DNA of 21,625 nt. Origin: Flavobacteriales bacterium (lineage in GTDB: Bacteria; Bacteroidota; Bacteroidia; Flavobacteriales_F; PHOS-HE28). The notes below the pieces were generated by a model. It saw nothing but the letters and a program-made list of their open reading frames with translations, had not been told where the DNA came from and did not search any database. The DNA lies in NCBI GenBank assembly GCA_020635695.1, contig JACJZH010000020.1, forward strand, positions 1-21,625. The letters run 5' to 3'. The position numbers were made by a program, and so were the translations under genes. This document shows positions 1-6,262 of this stretch, piece after piece (positions within the stretch are counted from its first letter, which is position 1; every line of letters starts with the position of its first letter).

Positions 1-57
1 AAACCGGTGTACGAGACCTACGACCCCTTCCTGCGGAACTGGTTCCGCCATCGTTGA
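1..57 (+). CDS. C-terminal end of an unidentified protein (partial)
   Basis: Frame 1 is open from the window edge to a TGA at 55-57 and gives the 18-residue tail KPVYETYDPFLRNWFRHR. The next gene on the same strand starts about 50 bases later. The tail is too short to assign to a family. Supporting it as coding are its open frame to the edge and its placement just before a same-strand gene. It could equally be chance. Confidence 0.4.
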   Translation, partial: KPVYETYDPFLRNWFRHR

Positions 58-108
58 GCCGGCCTTGTAACCCTGGTGCTCGGATCACGTATCACGGGGC
101 AGAACGGG

Positions 109-816
109 ATGAACACCGTGCGCATCATGCAGACACTGTTGCTTCTCACCACCCTCTGGTCCGCCCTGCTCGATCCCATGAGCGGAGCCGCCCAAGGCGG
201 GGACCGCATCTACCTGAACGCCGTGCTCGAGGAGACCTCCAAGGGGAAGGCCTCCTACTACAGGGAGCTGACCGGCCGCGAGGATGGCCATTTCATGGCC
301 AGGACCTATGCGATGGATGGATCCTTGAAGTGCGAGGGGAGCTACGCCGACAAGGCACTTCGCATCGAGGACGGTGTGTTCACGTTCTATCACCCGAACG
401 GCAAGGTGGAGAGCACCGGCCGGTACATGATGGGCCTCAAGACCGGCATCTGGCTCCGCTATGACAAGTGGGGGCGTGATCTGGCGGAGAAGGTCTATGA
501 CCCCGAGCCGTTGAAGGACATCCTCTATACGCGTGCCGAAGTGATGCCGGAGTATCCGGGAGGTGAGCATGCCATGGTCGAATATCTCCGTGGTCGTGTC
601 CAGGATACCGATGGCGTCCGGATGAAAGGAAAGGCCACGGCCTCGTTCGTGGTGGAGAAGGACGGTACCGTGACCCAGGTGCAGTTGGACGAAGGGATGG
701 GCGAGCCGTTCGACGAACGCATGGTGGACGCCCTGGAGGGCTCACCGAAATGGTCCCCGGGCACGGACCAGGGGCGCCCTGTGAGGGTGCAGATGCGTGT
801 GCCCGTGAAATTCTGA
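109..816 (+). CDS. Secreted MORN/YwqK-like repeat protein with TonB C-terminal-type domain
   Basis: The protein has 235 residues from the ATG at 109. That start is preferred over the in-frame ATG at 76 because it directly begins a hydrophobic signal-like segment (about residues 5-22, possible cleavage near GAAQG at 26-30). Residues about 64-122 hold repeats of the type 'F..YHPNGK...G.Y..G...G.W..Y...G', typical of the YwqK/MORN-like family common in Bacteroidetes. Residues about 143-235 (PEYPGGEHAM, then ASFVVEKDGTV and the final VRVQMRVPVKF) match the TonB C-terminal energy-transducer fold. There is no proline-rich linker or cytoplasmic anchor as in true TonB, so a TonB role is not shown. 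More likely it is a periplasmic or cell-surface protein of unknown function. It ends just before the inverted repeat at 841-866 and is convergent with secA. Confidence 0.75.
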   Translation: MNTVRIMQTLLLLTTLWSALLDPMSGAAQGGDRIYLNAVLEETSKGKASYYRELTGREDGHFMARTYAMDGSLKCEGSYADKALRIEDGVFTFYHPNGKVESTGRYMMGLKTGIWLRYDKWGRDLAEKVYDPEPLKDILYTRAEVMPEYPGGEHAMVEYLRGRVQDTDGVRMKGKATASFVVEKDGTVTQVQLDEGMGEPFDERMVDALEGSPKWSPGTDQGRPVRVQMRVPVKF

Positions 817-840
817 ACCAGCCGACATACACATAGGAGG

Positions 841-866
841 AAGGCCGGTCCCTTGGGACCGGCCTT
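841..866. terminator. Strong inverted repeat between convergent genes, likely bidirectional terminator
   Basis: AAGGCCGGTCCC at 841-852 pairs perfectly with GGGACCGGCCTT at 855-866, leaving only TT between (in practice a 4-base loop). It sits between the stop of the TonB-domain gene (816) and the stop of secA (894). There is no clear T-run on either side. It is called a terminator from its position and GC-rich stem, not from a full intrinsic-terminator signature. Confidence 0.7.
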
Positions 867-893
867 CGCCATTGGAACTCACGGGACCGCCGC

Positions 894-3800
894 TCAGGCG
901 CGGCCGTGGCACTGCTTGTACTTCTTGCCACTGCCACAGGGGCAGGGGTCGTTGCGCCCCACCTTCTCCTCCACGCGCACAGGCTGAGCAGGGCGCTGCG
1001 GGGCTCCCTGGGGGGGAGGGGGCAGGGGTGAACGGGAACCCGCCCTGCCGGCCGCCGGACGGGGTGCGGCGCCCGCACCCACCTCACTCCGGCTGGTCTG
1101 CAGCTGTTGCTGCTGGGCACGCGGCTCCCGGGCCTGTTGCACGTTGGGCTCGGCGCTTGGCAGGCCTGCCTTGGCCAGGAAGGTGGCCACCTGCTCGTTC
1201 ACCCGCGCCACCATGTCCTTGAACAGGTTGAAGCTCTCGAGCTTGTAGATCAGCAGGGGGTCCTTCTGCTCGATGGCCGCGTTCTGCACGTTGCGGCGCA
1301 ATTCGTCCATTTCGCGCAGGTGCTCCTTCCACTCGTTGTCGATGATGGCGAGGGTGATGTACTTCTCGATGCTGGTGATCAGCTCCGCGCCTTCGCTCTT
1401 GTAGCTCTTCTCCAGATGGGCCACCACCTGCATGGTGCGCATGCCGTCGGTGATGGGCACCACGATGTTCTCGTACTGGGCGCCCTGGTTCAGGAACACG
1501 TCGCTGATCACTGGCAGGGCCTGCCGCGCGATCTGCTGACCATGCCGCTGGTAGCGGTCCATCACCGCTTCGAACACCTGGTCGATGAGTGCCTGGGGCT
1601 TGGTGTTGCCGAATCCCTCCTCGTCCACGGGGCATTCCGTGGAAAGCTTGCGGAAGAGGTCCATCCGGAAACCCTCGAAGTCGTCCACATCGTGGTACTC
1701 GTTCACGAGACCGGCCACCACTTCGTGGAACATGTTGAGGATGTCCAGCTTCAGGCGGTCGCCGAACAACGCATGGCGGCGGCGCTTGTAGATCACCTCC
1801 CGCTGGTTGTTCATCACGTCATCGTACTCCAGCAGGCGCTTCCGGATCCCGAAGTTGTTCTCCTCGACCTTCTTCTGGGCGCGTTCGATGCTGGAGGTGA
1901 CCATGCTGTGCTGGATCACCTCGCCTTCCTTCAAGCCCAACCGGTCCATGAGCTTGGCCACGCGATCGCTCATGAACAGGCGCATGAGGTCATCCTCCAG
2001 GCTCACGTAGAACTGGGAGCTGCCCGGGTCGCCCTGGCGGCCCGACCGGCCCCTCAACTGGCGGTCCACCCGCCGGCTGTCGTGCTTCTCGGTGCCCACG
2101 ATCGCCAGACCTCCTGCCTCCTTCACCCCGGGGCCGAGCTTGATGTCCGTACCCCGCCCGGCCATGTTGGTGGCGATGGTCACCGTACCGGGCAGGCCGG
2201 CATGGGCCACGATCTCGGCCTCGCGCTGGTGCTGCTTCGCGTTGAGCACGTTGTGCTTGATGCCGCGCATGTTCAGCATCTTGCTCATCAGCTCGCTCAC
2301 CTCCACGTTGGTGGTGCCCACCAGCACGGGGCGTCCTGCATCGCGGAGCTTCACCACCTCCTCGATCACCGCGTTGTACTTCTCCCGTTTGGTCTTGAAG
2401 ACCATGTCGTCGCTGTCCTGGCGCACCACCGGACGGTTGGTGGGGATCACCATCACGTCCAGCTTGTAGATGTCCCAGAACTCCTGTGCCTCGGTCTCCG
2501 CCGTACCGGTCATGCCCGAGAGCTTGTGGTACATGCGGAAGTAGTTCTGCAGGGTGACGGTGGCATAGGTCTGCGTGGCGGCCTCCACCTTCACGTTCTC
2601 CTTGCTCTCGATCGCCTGGTGCAGCCCATCGCTGTAGCGGCGACCCTCCATGATGCGGCCGGTCTGCTCGTCGACGATCTTCACCTTGCTGTCCATCACC
2701 ACGTACTCCACGTCCTTCTCGAACAGGGCGTAGGCACGGATCAGCTGGTTCACGGTGTGGATGCGCTCGCTCTTGATGCCGAACTCGCGCAGCAGTTCGT
2801 CCTTGCGGCGGGCCTTCTCCTCCAGCGAGGCCTCGCTCTTCTCGATCTCGGCGATGGTGCCGCCCACATCGGGCATGATGAAGAACTGCGCATCGTTGAC
2901 GTCGCCGCTGATCAGGTCGAGCCCCTTCTCGGTGAGCTCGATCTGGTTGTGCTTCTCTTCGATCACGAAGTACAGCTCCTGGTCCACCTTCGGCATCTCC
3001 TTGCCCTGGTCCTGCAGGTAGTGCGCCTCGGTCTTCTGGAGCAGCGCCTTGACCCCCGGTTCGCTCAGGTACTTGATCAGCGCGCTGTTCTTGGGCAGTC
3101 CCCGGTGGCACCGTAGCACGGCCATCCCACCCTGCTCGATGTCCTCCTTGGAAGCACTGCCGTCTTCCAGGCCCTTGAGCTTGTTCTTGGCCTCGGTGAG
3201 CAGCTGCGTGACCAGTTTGCGCTGGGCCGTGTAGAGGCGCTCGACCCGGGGTTTGTACTCATCGAACTGGTGCACCTCGCCCTTGGGCGTGGGACCGGAG
3301 ATGATCAGCGGGGTCCGGGCATCGTCGATGAGCACGGAATCCACCTCGTCCACGATGGCGTAGTGGTGCTTGCGCTGCACGAGGGCGGTGGGCGCATGCG
3401 CCATGTTGTCGCGCAGGTAGTCGAATCCGAATTCGTTGTTCGTTCCGTAGGTGATGTCGGCCAGGTAGGCCTTGCGACGCTCCGGGCTGTTGGGCTGGTG
3501 CCGGTCGATGCAATCCACGCGCAGGCCATGGAACTCATGGATGGGACCCATCCATTCGGCATCACGCTTGGCCAGATAGTCGTTCACCGTGACCACGTGC
3601 ACGCCGCGCCCAGCCAGGGCGTTCAGGTACACGGGCAGGGTGCTCACCAGGGTCTTGCCCTCACCGGTGCTCATCTCGGCGATCTTCCCCTTGTGCAGTG
3701 CCACACCACCGATCAGCTGCACATCGTAGTGCACCATGTCCCAGACGATCTCCGCACCGGCGGCGTCCCAGGAGTTGTTCCAGATGGCCTGGTCGCCCTC

Positions 3801-4256
3801 GATGCGCACGTGCTGGCGTTGTGCGGCGATCTCCCGATCGAGCTCGGTGGCGGTGACGCGGACCTCCTTGTTCTCCTTGAAGCGGCGCGCGGTCTCCTTC
3901 ACCACGGCGAAGGCCTCCGGCAGGATGTCGGCGAGCACCTCCTCGATCTCCTTCACGGCCCGGCTCTCCAACTTGTCGATCTCCTCATAGCGCTGCTCCC
4001 GCTCGTGGATGTCCATGCGTGGATCGTCCTCGATCTCCTGACGCAGAACGGCGATGCGGTCCTCCTCGTCCTTCACCTGTTCGCGGATCCGCTCCTTGAA
4101 GGCGGCGGTGCGGGCGCGGAGCTCGTCGTTGGACAGGCCGTTGAGCTTCGCGAACTCGGCATTGACGCGCTCCACCAGGGGAGCCACCTCCTTGAGGTCG
4201 CGCTGGGCCTTGTCGCCGAAGACCTTCTTCATGGCCTTGGTCAGTGATCCGATCAT
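894..4256 (-). CDS. secA: Preprotein translocase ATPase SecA
   Basis: This 1120-residue ATPase drives export of unfolded preproteins through SecYEG. The ATG at 4256 is chosen because MIGSLTKAMKKVFG is the usual SecA beginning; a longer in-frame extension upstream looks like non-coding sequence and contains the promoter. Walker A is MSTGEGKT (195-202). The DEVD box is 303-306, followed by SVLIDDARTPLIISG. Later come the TNRP, TNMAGRGTDI and QLRGRSGRQGDPG helicase motifs. A Pro/Gln/Ala-rich linker leads to the C-terminal zinc module with Cys1105, Cys1107, Cys1116 and His1117, which binds SecB or ribosomes in other bacteria. Walker A lies about 93 residues later than in E. coli SecA because of a charged helical insertion (about residues 55-145), a known trait of Bacteroidetes SecA. 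It is transcribed alone from the -7 element at 4328-4335. Confidence 0.98.
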   Translation of the reverse strand: MIGSLTKAMKKVFGDKAQRDLKEVAPLVERVNAEFAKLNGLSNDELRARTAAFKERIREQVKDEEDRIAVLRQEIEDDPRMDIHEREQRYEEIDKLESRAVKEIEEVLADILPEAFAVVKETARRFKENKEVRVTATELDREIAAQRQHVRIEGDQAIWNNSWDAAGAEIVWDMVHYDVQLIGGVALHKGKIAEMSTGEGKTLVSTLPVYLNALAGRGVHVVTVNDYLAKRDAEWMGPIHEFHGLRVDCIDRHQPNSPERRKAYLADITYGTNNEFGFDYLRDNMAHAPTALVQRKHHYAIVDEVDSVLIDDARTPLIISGPTPKGEVHQFDEYKPRVERLYTAQRKLVTQLLTEAKNKLKGLEDGSASKEDIEQGGMAVLRCHRGLPKNSALIKYLSEPGVKALLQKTEAHYLQDQGKEMPKVDQELYFVIEEKHNQIELTEKGLDLISGDVNDAQFFIMPDVGGTIAEIEKSEASLEEKARRKDELLREFGIKSERIHTVNQLIRAYALFEKDVEYVVMDSKVKIVDEQTGRIMEGRRYSDGLHQAIESKENVKVEAATQTYATVTLQNYFRMYHKLSGMTGTAETEAQEFWDIYKLDVMVIPTNRPVVRQDSDDMVFKTKREKYNAVIEEVVKLRDAGRPVLVGTTNVEVSELMSKMLNMRGIKHNVLNAKQHQREAEIVAHAGLPGTVTIATNMAGRGTDIKLGPGVKEAGGLAIVGTEKHDSRRVDRQLRGRSGRQGDPGSSQFYVSLEDDLMRLFMSDRVAKLMDRLGLKEGEVIQHSMVTSSIERAQKKVEENNFGIRKRLLEYDDVMNNQREVIYKRRRHALFGDRLKLDILNMFHEVVAGLVNEYHDVDDFEGFRMDLFRKLSTECPVDEEGFGNTKPQALIDQVFEAVMDRYQRHGQQIARQALPVISDVFLNQGAQYENIVVPITDGMRTMQVVAHLEKSYKSEGAELITSIEKYITLAIIDNEWKEHLREMDELRRNVQNAAIEQKDPLLIYKLESFNLFKDMVARVNEQVATFLAKAGLPSAEPNVQQAREPRAQQQQLQTSRSEVGAGAAPRPAAGRAGSRSPLPPPPQGAPQRPAQPVRVEEKVGRNDPCPCGSGKKYKQCHGRA

Positions 4257-4327
4257 CGGAAGGGCGGTATTGTGGTCCGGAACGGTCCGTGCGGACAGGG
4301 CGGTCCGGGGGTTATCGAAAGGGAGTG

Positions 4328-4335
4328 CAAAGGTA
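4328..4335 (-). promoter_or_regulatory. secA promoter -7 element (TACCTTTG)
   Basis: Read on the minus strand, TACCTTTG matches the Bacteroidetes -7 consensus TANNTTTG exactly and is followed by CA. It lies 71 bases upstream of the secA ATG. No TTG is found at the usual -33 distance, so the upstream half is not supported. Confidence 0.6.
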
Positions 4336-4400
4336 ACCGCTCCAGGCCTGCACGACCCGTGCCGCAGAAGGCCAGGCCGACACAATGGCAGGAAAGCGAA

Positions 4401-4423
4401 CGCCCCGCCGGATCGGCGGGGCG
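4401..4423 (-). terminator. Hairpin after the DUF2795 gene, likely terminator
   Basis: CGCCCCGCCG (4401-4410) and CGGCGGGGCG (4414-4423) form a perfect 10-bp stem with a 3-base loop. It lies 30 bases past the stop of the DUF2795 gene and before the secA promoter, where transcription from the former should end. The run after the stem on the minus strand (TTCGCTTTCC) is only mildly T-rich. Confidence 0.6.
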
Positions 4424-4453
4424 CTAGAGTTCATGATGGGAAGAGGAAGGTCT

Positions 4454-4675
4454 TCAGTACTCGTCCTCGTTGAAGAAGAAGTCCTCCTTGGAGGGGTAGT
4501 CGGGCCAGATGTCCTCGATCGTGTCGAAGACCTCTTCCTCGTCCTCGATGGCCTGCAGGTTCTCGACCACTTCCAGGGGAGCGGCGGTGCGCAGGGCGAA
4601 GTCGATCAGCTCCTCCTTGTTGGCGGGCCAGGGGGCGTCCTCCAGGTAGGAGGCTAGTTCAAGGGTCCAGTACAT
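4454..4675 (-). CDS. Small acidic DUF2795-type protein
   Basis: This 73-residue acidic protein begins MYWTLELASYLEDAPWP and ends PDYPSKEDFFFNEDEY. The pattern (helical LASYLEDAPWPANKEELIDFA, then PLEVVENLQ, then IEDIWPDY) matches a small DUF2795-type protein conserved across Bacteroidetes. The biochemical role is unknown. The start at 4675 is chosen because the conserved family begins with MYWTLELA and because the promoter at 4713-4720 lies inside the longer open frame, so upstream starts cannot be used. There is no signal peptide or membrane segment, so it is probably cytoplasmic. The gene is monocistronic: it has its own promoter and is followed by the hairpin at 4401-4423. Confidence 0.88.
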   Translation of the reverse strand: MYWTLELASYLEDAPWPANKEELIDFALRTAAPLEVVENLQAIEDEEEVFDTIEDIWPDYPSKEDFFFNEDEY

Positions 4676-4712
4676 GGCTTCGGCCTGTCTGTTTGATTCC
4701 GAAAAACGGCGG

Positions 4713-4720
4713 CAAATATA
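4713..4720 (-). promoter_or_regulatory. Promoter -7 element of the DUF2795 gene (TATATTTG)
   Basis: On the minus strand TATATTTG fits TANNTTTG, 37 bases upstream of the ATG at 4675. A TTG (complement of 4745-4747) sits 24 bases upstream, slightly further than usual for the -33 element. The surrounding stretch 4676-4805 has no other gene; the rest of it is the 3' side of the adenosyltransferase gene. Confidence 0.55.
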
Positions 4721-4805
4721 TACGGAGTACGCAGCGCCACGGTTCAAGTTTTCAACGACCGCCGCCGTCCAACATCCATGCCATTCCTGAAAGCCCTCGA
4801 ACCCT

Positions 4806-5357
4806 TCAGCCGCGCGGGGTCCAGGGGCGCTCGGGAATGCCAAGTCGAAGGCCCAGGTGACGGGCCAGTACGAAGAGCAGGTCGCTGAGCCTGTTCAGGT
4901 AGCGGACCAATTCACCGGGAAGCTCCTCCGATCGGGCCAATTCGACCAGCCTGCGCTCCGCCCTGCGGCACACGGTGCGGCAGATGTGGGCTTGGGAAAT
5001 GGCCGCATGCCCGCCTGGCAGGATGAAGTTCCGCATCTCCGGCAGGTCGGCGTCCATGCGGTCCATGGCCCGTTCCAAGGACGTGATCGTCGCTTCGTCC
5101 ACCTTGGGCACCTTCCATTGGTCGGCCTCCGCCTCACTGCTCGCGGCCAGGCGCGATCCGATGCTGAACAACGTGCCCTGCACCTCCCCCAGCAGCTCCC
5201 CGTGCTCCTCCGGGGCCAGGTCGCGGAGCATGCCCAGGTGGCTGTTCAGTTCGTCGACCGTGCCGTACGCCTCGATGCGGGCGTGGTCCTTCGGCACGCG
5301 CGTGCCTCCGAGCAGCGAGGTCTGTCCCTGGTCTCCGGTACGGGTGTAGATCTTCAT
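4806..5357 (-). CDS. pduO: ATP:cob(I)alamin adenosyltransferase, PduO type
   Basis: The 183-residue cytoplasmic enzyme transfers the 5'-deoxyadenosyl group of ATP to cob(I)alamin, making adenosylcobalamin. The N-terminal ATP-binding signature is clear: MKIYTRTGDQGQTSLLGG, then AYGTVDELNSHLG. The C-terminal helices carry the family motif RYLNRLSDLLFVLAR (about 149-163), and FILPGG and CRRAERR also match. Length is normal for the family. The start is the only Met before the TRTGD motif. It lies 39 bases after the methyltransferase gene and may be cotranscribed with it. AdoCbl is a cofactor for methylmalonyl-CoA mutase and for B12-dependent photoreceptor repressors (CarH/LitR); neither is in the window, so the partner is unknown. 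Confidence 0.93.
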   Translation of the reverse strand: MKIYTRTGDQGQTSLLGGTRVPKDHARIEAYGTVDELNSHLGMLRDLAPEEHGELLGEVQGTLFSIGSRLAASSEAEADQWKVPKVDEATITSLERAMDRMDADLPEMRNFILPGGHAAISQAHICRTVCRRAERRLVELARSEELPGELVRYLNRLSDLLFVLARHLGLRLGIPERPWTPRG

Positions 5358-5396
5358 CCCTGGTGCGCCTTGACGCGAAGGTACCGGTGCCAGGCT

Positions 5397-6185
5397 TCAG
5401 CAGCGCAGCCGGAAATGCTGCCGGGCTTGTCCTCCCCGCAGAAAGACCAGCCCCAGGTGGTACAGGTCCGCGGTGACCGTGGCCCGGGGGTGCTCCTGGA
5501 TGCGTGCCCAGGCTTGGGACATTCCCGGTGACCAGTGGATATCGTCGAACACCAGTACCGTCCCTTCATGCGAGCGGGCGAGCACGTGTTCGAAGTAGCC
5601 CAGGGTGGCCTCCCGGTCATGGTGCCCATCGATGAAGGCGAGGTCCACGTGGCCGATGCGTTCGAGGATGCCTGGCAGGGTGTCGCTGAAGGCCCCTTCC
5701 ACGGCCTCCACGTTCCCTATCCCCAGTTCCTCCAGCCCTTCCCGGGCGATCGCCAGGGTGTTCGGACAACCTTCCAGCGTGAACACCATGCCGGGCTCCG
5801 CAGCACGCGCCAGATAGGCCGTGGTGATGCCGAGCGAGGTGCCGAGCTCCAGGACCGTCCCTGGCCGGAAATGCCGCACAAGCCGATACAGCAGCCGCGC
5901 CTGCCGGGGAGGCTTCAGGGCCGAACGCGCGATCGCTCCAACGCTTCTTTCCGTTCCAAGGCCCAGGGAAGAACCCGCACCCAGGTCGGTCACGTGGATG
6001 CGCTTCCGGGAGGCCTGCAAACGCCGCCGGCGCTGCTCGATGTCCTTCACCTCCGCCAGGGGAGCGTCCCGGCAGAGCACCTCGTCCATGAGCGCGTAGA
6101 TGAAGGGCGAATGCACACCATGACGGGACCTGGCCTTCACCAGATGCCGGAGGTAGGTGCGGACACGGTGCCAGGTGCCTGCCAT
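5397..6185 (-). CDS. Class I SAM-dependent methyltransferase (O-methyltransferase-like)
   Basis: The protein has 262 residues. The SAM-binding Rossmann motif I is VLELGTSLGITTAYLARA (111-128). The acidic end of strand 2 is TLEG (136-139). DLAFIDGHHD (181-190) and VLVFDDIHW (210-218) correspond to the metal/SAM-contact region of O-methyltransferase-like proteins (Methyltransf_24 type). The N-terminal stretch with HGVHSPFIYALMDEVL (22-37) recurs in Bacteroidetes proteins of this group. The substrate cannot be told. The ATG at 6185 is preferred over one at 6227, because the extra 14 residues would run through the divergent control region. It is divergent from ccoI, with 77 bases between the two starts. 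Confidence 0.82.
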   Translation of the reverse strand: MAGTWHRVRTYLRHLVKARSRHGVHSPFIYALMDEVLCRDAPLAEVKDIEQRRRRLQASRKRIHVTDLGAGSSLGLGTERSVGAIARSALKPPRQARLLYRLVRHFRPGTVLELGTSLGITTAYLARAAEPGMVFTLEGCPNTLAIAREGLEELGIGNVEAVEGAFSDTLPGILERIGHVDLAFIDGHHDREATLGYFEHVLARSHEGTVLVFDDIHWSPGMSQAWARIQEHPRATVTADLYHLGLVFLRGGQARQHFRLRC

Positions 6186-6214
6186 GCGGGGGCAAAGTAC
6201 ACCGCCCCAAGGGC

Positions 6215-6226
6215 TGACGTTCGTCA
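6215..6226. promoter_or_regulatory. TGA-N6-TCA palindrome upstream of ccoI (putative CRP/FNR-family site)
   Basis: TGACGTTCGTCA is an inverted repeat (TGACG-TT-CGTCA) in the 77-bp gap between the divergent methyltransferase and ccoI genes. TGA-N6-TCA is the core spacing of FNR/FixK/CRP operators. Its centre is 33 bp from the centre of a weak -7-like element (GACCTTCG at 6250-6257), the same distance as at the ccoS promoter. The outer bases are C/C, not the T/A of the E. coli FNR consensus. The gap holds no other gene. The regulator is inferred, not seen. Confidence 0.45.
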
Positions 6227-6262
6227 CCCCGGTGGTCCCGGCCCCGCCTGACCTTCGCGGCC

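Noticed and set aside
1107..3116. 669-codon open frame on the plus strand opposite secA
   Set aside because: Antisense shadow of secA caused by high G/C at third positions. Its translation is a His/Leu/Val-rich string without any domain, while the minus strand gives a perfect SecA.
5358..5396. CCTGG...CCAGG inverted repeat between the methyltransferase and adenosyltransferase genes
   Set aside because: The arms are short and far apart with mismatches and no T-run. Not enough to call a terminator or a riboswitch.
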